Shown here: positions 36,301 to 47,171 of the stretch, one piece after another
Layout of the letters: each line of letters opens with the position of its first letter
Position numbering within the stretch: position 1 is the first letter of the stretch
Assembly: GCA_022925895.1 (NCBI GenBank)
Contig: JAKSYS010000024.1
Coordinates: 1-64,000 of the forward strand
Origin: Fragilaria crotonensis
Taxonomy: Eukaryota; Bacillariophyta; Fragilariophyceae; Fragilariales; Fragilariaceae
DNA: 64,000 nt
Direction of reading: 5' to 3'
Translations under genes and position numbers: made by a program
The notes under the pieces: generated by a model
What the model was told of the DNA's origin: nothing
The model's input: the letters and a program-made list of their open reading frames with translations, nothing else
Database searches by the model: none

Positions 36301-36846
36301 CATGAAAGCACACAAGGTGCTACTTCCGGCATTATAACAAAAGTCATGGATGAAGGCATAAACCCGCTTCCCGTTTTAAATATTCATTGGAAAACCAGAA
36401 CCGATGTGAAGCTTTTACGAATGGATATTGAACTCGTTAATTATCTCTGCAACAACTTTGGCGACACAGTTGAATTCTGTACAGAGTATAAACGTGACAT
36501 CCACACCTTCCGGTGTCATCCAAGTTATGGCTCAGCTGGTCCAATTTACGATTGGATGATTATACAATACGACACTGGCTTGTTCCCTTCTCAGCTCGCT
36601 GCTGTGGTCCTTGATCAATGCAACCCTGCAGAACCAATCAAACTTGTGGTTCAAAGCACAACATCACGCACTTCAGTCAAAAGTACACTATTCCAAGAAT
36701 GGAATTGGTGTCCAGATTACATAACAGTTCTGCCCAGCACAATTGAGGCACCATGCTTTGTGATTTCTATTCGGGAAGACAATTCACGAGTTTTGGAGAC
36801 ACTTGCTAGAGACAAATGGGCTGATCAATTCACAACTACTGAATAG
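33332..36846 (+). pseudogene. Transposase-like gene split by a MITE
   Basis: The first part (33332-33777) contains FAYPGFMHTINQKWTAALLK and DDINAPDYAFGLILAWARGA. The second (34545-36846, over 760 codons open) continues with DVVVVDFFPQLLRLLQNPS, PCILFVIQDMQEGDMLCGRF, GIFGATPVETLNAFRKGLVE and, at the end, YGSAGPIYDWMIIQYD. This order matches a large protein family highly repeated in diatom genomes that I associate with CACTA/Plavaka-like transposases (from memory, tentative). Only the 765-bp MITE lies between the parts. It duplicated a TA, and the reading frame is the same on both sides once the insert and one TA are discounted. Otherwise the frame is remarkably open. A Cys-rich segment precedes the first part (CKAPCHSPRNRCIYKC). 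Confidence 0.65.
33778..34542. mobile_element. Stowaway-like (Tc1/mariner) MITE inside the transposase-like gene
   Basis: The left end CTCCCTCCGTCCGAATATAG and the right end, on the minus strand, CTCCCTCCGTCCGGATATAG are inverted copies over about 29 bp with two or three mismatches. TA flanks both sides (33776-33777 and 34543-34544). CTCCCTCCGT ends with a TA target duplication are typical of Stowaway MITEs. The 765-bp interior carries no complete transposase. It inserted inside a codon for Tyr in the transposase-like gene. Confidence 0.9.
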
Positions 36847-37069
36847 TATAAAGTGCTTACGTTGTTTGCGAAAGGAACTTTCTTTTCTTCCCAACAATAG
36901 TCTCCATCTCAAGGCTATACATGTCTGAAAGGTCAAATAAACTCATTTTCTTCATCTTTTCCTGGCGCTGTCCCTCATAATAGAAAAGCGCGATTCTCCG
37001 GAAGCTTACAAATGTACTCTTTCAGTTGCTGTTGACGTGCGATAATCAAGTGCCTCTTGACAAAGTGGA
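36847..37069. other. Short spacer between convergent coding regions
   Basis: About 220 bp between the stop of the transposase-like gene and the end of the minus-strand region. Nothing recognisable. Confidence 0.4.
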
Positions 37070-40000
37070 ATGGCAATAAGTTCGTTGGCATCGTAAATGA
37101 ATCCACCATGAAGAGTGATGGCATGGGAGCAATTACCATCTGAGGCATTTAAAACCCCCAACAAAATAGTACTCTCAATGCTGAGGGCATTTTGACAAAT
37201 TTACATATGAACCACGGTGGAAGCACACCCTTTGCAAATCGCGATACCTTACCAAAAGCGTCAACGGCACCACCTTGCAAATCGGAAATCCCAAACGCAT
37301 CAATGCGTGCCTCTTCCAAAAAGCCTAGTGCATGAACTGCTGATGCAAGTGACTTAGAGACGCACAAGTCTTGTCCGTCTGTTTGCAAATAATGCACTCT
37401 GGGAGCACCATGAACGTGTATATTCGGATGTTCAGATAGGTGAGATACTTTGAAGTCACCAACAGGGACGTTGACAAAACCTCTCTTCACTCGTTTCAGC
37501 TCATCGATGTAGGCTTCCCGAAAGTTTTCCTTTACAAAGGTTTCATCCATTCGCATTGGCTTTGAATTGTCTTCAAATGTAACTCACCAAAATCCATCAG
37601 TTGTGACTTCTTTCATGGGTACATTGTTAATCTCCATTCTCTGATATTGTTTTGTATTCTTTGTTTGCCTTCTTTTGGAGATGGTGTCTCATCAACAATT
37701 TGTTTTCCAAATTCAATTGATATCTGGTTGAGCAGTGCTCGTTCATCAGCAACAAGTTTTTGGTTTTTTGCGAACAGCATCAACGTCTAGCATCCATCGT
37801 GAAGTGGGTTGAACATACTTTACTCTCCAAGCTTTCCGTGTGTTCATCACGATTTCCACCTTCTGGTACAGGGACGAAACCACACCCAGTGTCCATGCTT
37901 ATGACATGCTCCACAATGCCTTTTGCAAAACCTGCTAATTTTACCCACTCCTCTGACACCACCATTATTTCTTCAACTTCTTCCAATTCTTACGTTTCCT
38001 TATTGACAATTTTATAAAGGCATCGAGCAGTGAATGTATCAGTTTTTTGATCGTATTTGAGCCCCCTAACTGCGGCAGGATTGCCCAATTTGTAGGTGTT
38101 TTCGAACTCCTTTCTAAAGTGCCTTCTCTCTTTTTTCATGGCTTGCAGGAGGTCAGTGTAGTAATGATGAATTAAAATGCATGTGAATTCGGTTTTTGCC
38201 TTCTTTTTTTTTGATTTCCATGAGATGACGCTGCCATTCCAGATATTTCAAGAACTGTTTGTTTGAGCTCCAACCCCAATTTTGGAAAGAGTAATCCACA
38301 AACTTCTCCATTTTCTTCGGATCTAAGCGCGGAACAGGCAACTCCCTCGTGTCTTCTTTGCTATCTGTGTTGACGTTACTATACCAGTGTTCTGTGAAGT
38401 TTTCAAGACTATCATTCCTCAGAGTTCCAGCAAAATATGATGGAACTTCTTGTTCCTCAGCAGCGACAGGTTCTTCATCGCCGAAGAAGTATTTCGGGTC
38501 TCCATCACGAACGCTTTTCCAGTGCGGGTTCCACGTGTTTTCTTCCTTAGTTTTCCATCCCAATCATCTCTTATAGGATTTAGCTTTGGAATTTGTGGCC
38601 AAGTGTTCAGTGTAGTGATATCGGACGTTCCATCACTGGTTTCAACATGTTCCCACACTTTTATTTGTCGAGAAGGCTCCTCAGGCGGAACCAGTTCCTC
38701 TGATGGTTGCTCGGGCGGAGGCGGTGGGTGTGCCGCTTCCTCAGGAGGAGGTGGATCCACGGGCAAAGGCGGAACCAGTTCCTCTGATGGTTGCTCGGGC
38801 GGAGGCGGTGAGTGTCCCGCTTCCTCAGGCGGAGCTGGATCCACGGGCAAAGGCGGAACCAGTTCCTCTGATGGTTCCTCGGGCGGAGGCGGTGAGTGTC
38901 CCGCTTCCTCAGGCGGAGCTGGATCCACGGGCAAAGGCTCTACAAGAGGCGGTTCCACGAACAAATCCGTGGAGTGTAGCGGTGCCACGGGCAAAGGCTG
39001 TACGAGTGGCGGACGCTTTGTCGTCACAGCAAATGGAGGCCAGTTATGCCTCTGAATTTTGTCACACCATGTGAGGTATACTTCGTCAATTTCACAATCA
39101 GTATGAAAGCGCTTTGGAAGTGTCTCGTGATGCAATACAGCCAATCTGTCAAACAAGATAAACCATTGTTCCTTCATAAGAGCGAGGTATGTCTTTCCAA
39201 AAATTTCTGCATGATCAAACAAAGGAAGTGGTCAGAATACATCACGAGGAAAGACACAAAAGTGTTCCTTGCTGCTGCTGTTGAATGCAACCAATCATTT
39301 GTTTTTGGCGAAGATGGTGCCAAACTTGGTGTCGTCTTCAAGGTTGAAGCCTATCACATCACGAGAATGATTCCAATGGTTGCCACCACCCCAATTCCAC
39401 AATTGTAGTCATCTTCTGGAGATTGTTTGGGCAGAACATTCTCCACTCGCAATCTAAGCGATGGAAAATCTTTGGTGCCAACCAAATTCCCCTCCAAGTT
39501 ATTTCCAAATGGTGTGTCCCACTTCATTTGAAGAACATTATCCTGATTGACCACCCTGCGATTGGCATGACAAAATGCCAAATTCAAAAACCAAAGAAGT
39601 CCCTGAGAAATTTTGACAACCCTTGATCCGGTTATTTTCATGCTACAGTAGTGGTAAAAACATGGTTGCAATCCTGGTCGGTACTCTGTGTCTTTGTCAA
39701 TGTTGCTTGGGTTGAAAACAAACGTCACCATCCAATGTGCATCGCTGAAGTTCTTGGGGAACGCAATAAGTTTCTTTTGTATCATACAAGGGTTCACAGA
39801 CAAGATTGATTTCAAATGAAATCGGTCTGCGTTGTCCACAAACTCATGACCGATTCTTCCTTTTGCTCGAACTTCTTTTCTATGAGTTTTGGTAACGTCT
39901 TTTCCGTTTCTTCTCGGAACACCAGCAGGAAACTTCGTGCTTCATCTCGAACGGCGTCAAATTCAGTATTGACTAGGGACATGACAGTAAATACGTCATG

Positions 40001-41505
40001 TTTGTACTTTTTTAAGAACAATGCATCCACTTTTTTCTTCCTTTCTTCCAAGTATGAGGATTTAAATTGCTGGACCAGGGTTGCCTTCTTGTATGCCTCG
40101 AATGCTGTTCCAATTGAGTTCACTAAGGAAAACGGCACTATCGCCACACTATCATCATATCTGCCATCGCGCATTTATAGAGCTGTCATCATTTCCAGTT
40201 TGCCAGTACTCATCCACTTCTTGCCTTTCATGCTTCCATGGACATCTCTGTTAGGCATATGGATCTCACCGTGCAGACGTATGGATCCGGGTGGCAGCAA
40301 TGGACCCAGTGGCTTGGGAAGAAGATTGTGTAACATATCAAGCCCGGAGAAGGCTTTGTCCATGTCCGAGTCACATGGCCTCAACTTAAGCCATGTGGTA
40401 CGCATCAATGCCGGAAATTGGCACCATTTCATGTTGGAACCATCACTCTTGGGATCATCAGAATCCGTGGTCAAAATTGTTATAGGTTTCTTGGTGAATT
40501 GTCCAGATTGTAAACACAGTAAGCGAGGGTACTGCTTGTCGTCACCCCAAACACTCACCCACCACAAGTTACCGCCACCGCCTTCATCACGTTCTTGAAG
40601 AGATTGCAGAAGTAATTCACGGTTGTTCTCGTTTCGACAATTTACTTGAATAAATCCACACGACCTGTAAAATTGAAAAGCCTGTGGAGTTGTTGCTTGA
40701 AGAAATATGGAAACATTTCTGCTTCTGTTTTGCCAATGCAATGAAGAAAGGCCATCCTCAGACGCTTGATCATAATGATAAGCATAAATCAACCAATTCC
40801 CAGGCGTCGCCAACAGTCCACTCCTAGAGGCATCTTACAGCATGTCTGCGCAACTGCCATCCACGTAAGAGAACCTAAACCGATCTCAAATCCCTTTCCA
40901 AGCCAAAACCATGGCTTGTTTTCTTGCTTGGTGGATTGAATACAGCTTTTTTGGTGGTTTTCCTTCCTGAGACCTCCTGCAAGCAACAATCACCACTGTG
41001 AACTCCATCAACACAGCGGAACCGATGGATTGTCTGTCATTAACATTTGAATGAAACACGCTGTTCAAAAATCAATTGCCAGCTCTTGAGCCCATTCCAG
41101 CTTTTCCAGCTTTGTTTTCTTCTTTTCTTCAGGAGTAGCTGCCGGATTCAACACAATAACCTGATAATCCCAAGACGCATTCGTTTTGTTCTCCAAATAA
41201 TTGCACTGCTTCAAAACTGCGCCAAACTTGTTATTGTCTTCATACCATTTGGAGAAACGTTTGATGGGATATTCGGAATATGTATGCTGAGATAAACTGT
41301 CTCTAAACGTCTGCACTGTTGTTTTGAACGTTTTTTTATTCATGGTAGGAAGTTTAGTGAACTCGTTCACTCCATGGAATGAGTTCACACTGGTCATGAA
41401 CTCCGATGAGTCCTCAGATGGAAGTGTTTGGTTGTCCAAAACCATTGTAGACTTTGCAATAGTACTCACAAGAACACGGGGAATAACATGGAAAGTTGAG
41501 CACAC
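37070..41505 (-). pseudogene. Decayed multi-domain gene region: GNAT-like, Ulp1-like, papain-like
   Basis: Read from 41505 downwards. A Lys/Glu-rich start (41505-41065) precedes a GNAT-acetyltransferase-like stretch (about 41065-40640) with SAVLMEFTVVIVACRRSQEG and AFQFYRSCGFIQVN, the last being a typical end of that fold. LLPPGSIRLHGEIHMPNR and a Lys-rich coiled segment follow. A Ulp1/C48-like protease core (39839-39354) shows the His in DAHWMVTFVFNP, Gln in LPKQ and Cys in YNCGIG; at the Asp position I read HYCS, so the triad may be lost. Then come Pro/Glu repeats (39000-38690; PPLPVDPAPPEEAGHSPPPP) and finally a papain-like pattern with Cys in DLCVSKSLASAVHALGF and His then Asp in HAITLHGGFIYDANE (37460-37085). 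Pieces fall in different frames, so the region is decayed or spliced. It could be one gene or two or three. Confidence 0.5.
38690..38960 (-). repeat. Pro/Glu-rich coding minisatellite
   Basis: About three units of 90 bp encoding PPLPVDPAPPEEAGHSPPPP followed by EEPSEELV. Unit length is a multiple of three, so the frame is kept. On the plus strand the same DNA gives a Gly/Ser-rich frame that is only a shadow. Confidence 0.85.
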
Positions 41506-42782
41506 TTATGAAATAAGTGTGTGAATCACGTTGGATGTCAAACCACCAACCACCAATCGAGCAGGACCTACACAGTTAGACACGTGGTTCGATTCACTCA
41601 ACTGTGTTGAGAATTCAACTGTGTTGAGAACCCCTTGCAGGTGACTGTGATATGTTTCTGAAAGAAAGGAACTTGGCGTCTCAATGCCACGGAATGCACC
41701 GGATTGCAAATTCACATAACCAACAAATTCAGTTAACAAAGGCACATAAATTGTCTGGAGGCGATGAAAGTGAGAGTTGTTTGGTACAATGGTGGTGCTG
41801 CATGAACGTTGTTGTTACAGTACTGGTACAGTCACAATGTACGACAAAAAATAACATGAATGCAGAACACATACATAATGCATCGCTGTTGCTACAGTAC
41901 TGAAGAACAGTACTGGTACAGTCACGATGTACAACAAAAAAGAACATGAACGCAGAACACATACATCGTCCTTGCTTTCTACCATTGCAATCAACGATAG
42001 TACAGCATGAAAAATACAGGACTCACCCTTTCTTATATGTAATTCAGCACCCTGTGGGTGTGCAGAAGAAGTTTCAAAAGAGCGGATCAGAGATTAAGCA
42101 GGATTGACTGTGGTCACTGATGGAGCGAGACAATCACTTGCATCACGATTTGGCAAAACCTCTGTGCGATGGAGTTTGCAAAAACTACGTGCAATGCATA
42201 CTGGGTTCTACCAAAAAGCCATACAAAGATTGCAGAATCAAGTTACAAAACGTACGGGCACCACAACGTATGGGGTGTACTTGCAGTACTGCGGCTCACT
42301 CCGACTACCGGTACTAAGTGGATTTTTTTCTACCAGTAATGCCGCCACACGTACCTGACGGCGGCATTTGCGATCATAGTACTACGGTAGTTGTACTAGT
42401 TCTTGTAGTAGTAGTATGGTCTTACCAGCACAACATTGAGACTGAGCATACCTACAACTAGCTAGGTACAAGTACGTAGGCATAGCTTATAGTCAAAAAA
42501 CAAATTAACCAATTCAAATGTTCGACGTATTTCGTAATCACGACAAACAATAATACGTAACATATAAGAGCATCATTTCATTTGAAATTCATCATACGTA
42601 TACAGTACTGCATAACAATTACACACAACATCAATCCTGCAAGCCGTCAAATAGAAATAAACCGGGGGAAAAAGCCTTTTTGCCCCATATTGTTTGGTTG
42701 TAGCTAATAAACAACGTTGACCATTTTTCGGCGCACAAAATACTTGTCTTGATTGAGCAGCAGTTGGTTTTGTACATGATAC
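41506..42782. other. Gene-free stretch with short repeats
   Basis: Contains an adjacent direct repeat TCAACTGTGTTGAGAA near 41598-41632 and two copies of a unit of about 75 bp with ACAGTACTGGTACAGTCAC, AACATGAA and GCAGAACACATACAT (about 41808-41966). A GTAC-rich segment lies at 42250-42480. No gene is supported. Confidence 0.5.
41808..41966 (+). repeat. Tandem duplication, two units of about 75 bp
   Basis: Both units contain GGTACAGTCAC, GATGTAC or AATGTAC, and GCAGAACACATACAT; the second is a little longer at its start. Confidence 0.8.
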
Positions 42783-44343
42783 ATGATGGAGATTGACAAG
42801 ACGCAATCCAAGAAACGCAAGGCAAACCAGGCAAACCATGTAACTATTGTCACAGATCCAACAACACTTGTGCAACCATACCAATACAGTAGTCATGCAT
42901 ACGATGTACAAGAAATCGACAATGTGCAACGCAATAACAAACCATGCACAGCTGCTGGCCAACACTCTACCACCAGTATTCAATCCCATGTTCCCTTAAA
43001 ACCAGCATCGTTGCCGGGTCTTATTATGGTAAACAATTTGTCCTCGGCCCTCATAAGCCAGCAAACCAGCCTTCTTACTAATCCTGGCACAACCATTGAT
43101 ATGAGCTCAACGCAAATTTCTGACCCTAATTTTTGTCACATCATCAGCCAATGTGTAAAACTGCATGTCTTTCGACGATGCAAATTTTACAACAAAGAAC
43201 ACCATGGCGTTTATAACAAAAAAGCAACGTCATTTTGCGGCATTGTGTTAAAGTACTGCAATATTGTTGCCAACAAAACTTGGTGGTACAACACGCGCAA
43301 AATGATTGTCATTACACACACTAATCATCGCAATAATTGCATCAAAGCAATGAAATTAAAATTCAAAGGTACGTCCAAGACGCAAAACGATGAAAAAAAC
43401 GTCCTGAATACTAACTCAGTGCAAGTTTCAATTTATCTACGCATAGAAGGATGCCCCAAAGCAACTCAACCATTTGTGACGCCACATATGTCTTTGTATA
43501 GTGGGTGCAAATCCGAAATTGAGCACCTCTTGAGAATGCGTGCAGATGTTTGTCATTATTGTGCGATTCTCGACATGTATGCATCGTGCATCGTATCGTT
43601 TCAAACATGGAATGACGATACAAAATGAATCGCTTTTGTTGCACAACAGATGCAAAATTGTTTAATGCCCACGTCTTGTCTGTGAGTGATGAAGCATTTT
43701 TGTTACTGGTTCTTATAAATAGTGGTGCGCAGTGGATGGCGGAAATAAAGCGCAAATGCGGAAAGGTACGTGCAATTGTTAAACTTATAAGTGTTGATGC
43801 ATATTGGCTAAAAGTGTTTTTTCATTCAATACAGAAGAAAAGACGTGGATGGAAGAACAAGAACTTGCCATGCCCGTAAGTAAGCTTTTATGTGATGCCT
43901 CGAAACATCACGTTTGCACTAAATTGTTGTTTTGCTTGTGTTGATAATCACAGTTACCATCGTACACATATTTGCGCCTAAAGGGAAAACAAACAAATGG
44001 TGGTGGAAGCGGATGGTCTATTGAGGGTCGTCAAAAAAATGACGAGTTGTTCATGGCAGTCAAAGCCGATCGGAAAAAGCATGCCAAACAGTTTAATCCG
44101 CAATTGCTGCTCTTTTATCAAGCGCGGCGCCGTCGCGAACAGCAAGCAAAACACAATGCTAACGACGATGCGCGCCCAAAACCAAAAGTTACATATCATT
44201 GCATGAATGAACTTGCTGAAGATTCGGATGAAGAGGATGAAGAAGGCAGCTACGAGAATAGATCATTCAATGATGAAAATGACAACCCAACTGAGGAACA
44301 CAATGACAATGGCCACTTGCAAATGAATGTGTTCGCAATGTGA
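42783..44343 (+). pseudogene. Unassigned mobile-element gene family, copy 1
   Basis: Three successive frames: 42783-43628 (281 codons, Met at 42783, polar start, then FRRCKFYNKEHHGVYNKKA and an NNCIKAMKLKFKG block), 43625-43879 (with SVSDEAFLLLVLINSGAQW) and 43972-44343 (with GGGSGWSIEGRQKNDELFM, a basic RRRREQQAK helix and a long acidic tail EDSDEEDEEGSYEN). The last two motifs recur in the same order in copy 2 (44964-46776), so this is one protein family. I have a memory of such proteins being highly repeated in diatom genomes, but no named domain. The frames might be exons, since short gaps with GTA/AG lie between them, or fragments of a decayed gene. A DNA-binding or accessory role in a transposon is a guess. 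Confidence 0.5.
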
Positions 44344-44963
44344 GCAAATGAATAATGCGATTGGTGCCCCATTAAATGTTTGCTGACTCAACAAAAGATA
44401 ATTTAGTAGGCCATTTCCATTAGATTGATTTCATTAAGCCAAAGGAATACCTTAAAAACAATCCCAAAAGATGATCGTTATTGTCGTGTTATATTAGGAG
44501 TTAATGAACATATAAAACATTTCAAAGTGATGCGCATTATGAACACATGTTCTATTTGCAACCAGTTTGCATAATTGGTAACAACCAATTTATTCCAACA
44601 CAAATAACAACTTAATTAAAAAAGGATGTAACAGTGTTTGGGTCTTCAAAACAATGGCGTGGTTGGATATTACGAATCCTACGTTTGAGTATTACCATCT
44701 CAAGGATGCTAATATATGTGTTTTTTTCATTATTATGAGCTTTTTGTGGGGATAAATATCAGCAGAGATGATCCAAACCACAGTTGCACTACCCTTTTTG
44801 TTCAGGTGTGTGGAATAAAAAAGCTCATACATATTTTTAAAAAAGATCATATTGTGGTACAAAGATAATATGTCGCACTTTAGACGCAAACACGTATTGC
44901 ACTCATTTACAACAACACAAAACTCATACAAATTCCACTTTCTCCTCAAGTCAACATCAAGAA
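44344..44963. other. AT-rich gene-free spacer
   Basis: AT-rich DNA between the two related coding regions. No terminal repeats or target duplications were found that would separate them into two elements. Confidence 0.4.
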
Positions 44964-46776
44964 TGGCTCCTCCAACACCACCTCAACCAGCACCGCAACA
45001 ATCAAAGGAAGTTTGCAAGTCCCCTTGCACCCGTAAAAAGGAAGAATTACAAACAAGAAAGGCAAGATATGAGCAGGATGCATCAGAGTACGAGGCTCAG
45101 GAGAAGCTGGTACTAGCTGCAAGGAAGAAACTGCATGCAAAATCGGGTTTGGATCCCAAGAAAACACTTGGAAAAGTGACAAGGAAAAAGCGTGTAAATA
45201 TGGCAAACAAGAGGAAGAGGAAGCCACCTCCAGGTAAGCTGAACAAATTGTGCGAAAAATGTAGAGTTTGATTTGCTTGACGATGATGGCGGAGACCACG
45301 ACAACAATTACAACAACAATTTCAACAACGATTACAACAATGATTACAACAACGATTACGACAACAATTAGTACGACAACAATTACAACAACGATTACGA
45401 CAACGATTACGACAACGACGACAACGATGACAACGATGACAACGATGACAACGATGACAACAATGACAACAATGACAACAATCATGACAACAATGACAAC
45501 AACAACGGCAACAACAATGGCAATGGCAATGGCAATGAGAACGGCAATGACAACTACACCAATGATGATGACGATGACGACGACGATGATGTCGGAGGGA
45601 AAAATGATGGTAATGATGATCATGACGGCGACAAGATTGTTGGCAAGCGCAAAATTGATGATGACGATGATGATGATGACGAGAGCTATCATGACGATGG
45701 CGACGATTCGGATTCGGACGAGCCTTTAGAAGCGGTGGTTGACGATGATCAGGATTCGGTCAGCACTTCAGACCAACTGGGAGAAAGCGAGACGCAGAGA
45801 AGGGATGGGGACAGGCGGGGGTGTTGACCAGTACCAGCCATCCATACAGCTACTAATGCAGTCCATTCGATTCCGGTTGTCAGAACACCAACCCCTGCGG
45901 ACTCATCACTTCTGAATATAGATGGACTGCTCCACATCCGTGGAATGTTGAGGCGGAGTCGCTAAAATGCCGACAGAAGTTTGTGACTCAACGAGTCAAC
46001 ACATTTGTCAAAGCGACACTACTTTGGAAGATCAAGCTCATCAACAGCAATAACAGTCTCCAAAGGGCAATGAAGTTGGTGATGGATCATGAGGATGTGC
46101 CGCCTCAACACCATCGCAATTTCCAGAGGGCATACGAAAGTGTTTTAAATGAAGCACTGAATTCAAAGAGGAGTGCCTGCAAGCAATCGGGCGGAGAGAT
46201 TGCTCGCAAAACCATTGCTGAGTTTGAGAAATCTGGAGAGGCCTTCTTCACGATGGATGAAGTCTCAAAGCTAAGAAGTGCAAACACGGACCGCGAACGG
46301 AAGGCTTTATTTTGGTTCTTCGGACGTTCTTGGAATGTGTGAGTGGAAAAGACATTGGGGAGGAAAGAAGTACCTTGAGTTGGTTTCAAAGCGAAAGAAA
46401 AATGGCGGTGGTCGAAACAATGTTGTCACAAAGAGTGACGAGGCATTGCATTGCTGATATTTGAGAATTACGTGGATAAGTGGAAATTGGAGCTACAAGA
46501 AACCGTTCCCGTGAATGCTGACACTGCTGGTATGCCAAGGATGAAAGGTAAATACACTAGGAAATCGAGTGGGCATTTCAAATATGGTGGATGGAGTCCT
46601 GAAGGAATTGTACGGTTCAATGAACTAAAGAAACTGGTAGAGGACAACAGAGTATGCCCCCAAGTGGAGACAATGGAGAAGGAATTGCTGGAATTTTGCA
46701 GGAGTTATCAGAAAGGTGGAGGCCATGGATGGAACACACAAGGAGAACAAGGAACAATGCTGCAAGGCCTGAAGTA
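44964..46776 (+). pseudogene. Unassigned mobile-element gene family, copy 2
   Basis: It starts at MAPPTPPQPAPQQSKEVCKS (Met at 44964), a Pro-rich then Lys/Arg-rich segment (KRKRKPPPG). An Asn/Asp-rich segment encoded by a microsatellite follows (about 45290-45730). Then the frame 45983-46342 has LLWKIKLINSNNSLQRAMKL and LNEALNSKRSACKQSGGEI, with FFTMDEVSKLRSANTDRERK. Next comes VTKSDEALHC (near 46430), and finally KYGGWSPEGIVRFNELKKLV (46580-46640). The SDEA and GGWS-EG motifs match copy 1 in order and spacing, but the two differ too much for recent duplication. Frame changes occur near 45890, 46340 and 46450, so this copy is broken unless spliced. Confidence 0.5.
45290..45730 (+). repeat. 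Microsatellite-derived Asn/Asp-coding tract
   Basis: Mostly ACAACG, GACAACGAT, ACAACAATG and GATGAC words. One plus frame reads almost only Asn, Asp, Tyr and Gly and continues into DSDEPLEAVVDDDQDS. The other frames give Thr/Met-rich and, on the minus strand, Val/Ile-rich shadows. Confidence 0.85.
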
Positions 46777-47171
46777 ATGAATTCATTTCTTGAGGAAGCT
46801 GCATGGGATTCAGCAGATCAGTAGTACAATTGATTAACAACAACAATCTAAAACAATGCCGTCTAGGGATCGATTAGACAACAGCAAGAACATAGATGTG
46901 GAATCAACATCTTTGGTAAAAGAACCATATATTATCAATACAGGTGTTAAATCAAACCAAAGAAAGATCACGAGCATAAGCGTTTTGTGTCAGTAGAGAG
47001 GAAACACGTTTATATAAACGTTGTGTTTAGACCAAACTTGGTGTACAGATTGTATGTTACTCACTTCTTACTGTTTAGATTTAGTCACATTTTGTGACAT
47101 GACAATTTTTTTTTGAAACTGACCCTCAAAATTTATATAGTTATCAAATGTTTGATCCTAAAATGTTACTA
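46777..47171. other. Gene-free stretch with a perfect palindrome
   Basis: AT-rich. Near 47005-47032 a palindromic word AACACGTTTATATAAACGTT lies in a slightly larger imperfect inverted repeat (AAACAC...GTGTTT). No gene is seen. Confidence 0.4.

Larger units (their letters stand above)
32400..41600. mobile_element. Large DNA-transposon region, boundaries unresolved
   Basis: Holds a plus-strand transposase-like gene (33332-36846, split by a MITE), a small minus-strand frame before it (32557-33141) and a long minus-strand coding region with GNAT-like, Ulp1-like and papain-like parts (about 37070-41505) converging on it. Ulp1-type proteases travel with several plant and algal DNA-transposon groups. 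No integrase, reverse transcriptase, polymerase B or capsid part is visible. Terminal inverted repeats and a target duplication were looked for and not found, so the two gene sets may come from one element or from two neighbours. Confidence 0.5.

Noticed and set aside
38450-39055. Plus-strand Gly/Ser-rich 201-codon frame
   Set aside because: It is the shadow of the Pro/Glu minisatellite on the minus strand, which connects to other coding blocks in that direction.
32400-41600. Polinton or other virus-like element, because of the Ulp1-like protease
   Set aside because: No polymerase B, retroviral-type integrase, packaging ATPase or capsid part is visible; a transposase-like gene is present instead.
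45240-45275. A 31-bp intron before the Asn/Asp tract
   Set aside because: GTAAGC and TAG borders exist, but the length is far below the 80-117 bp introns seen in the host genes here.
44946-45692. Minus-strand 248-codon Val/Ile-rich frame resembling a membrane protein
   Set aside because: It is the reverse reading of the ACAACG/GATGAC microsatellite.
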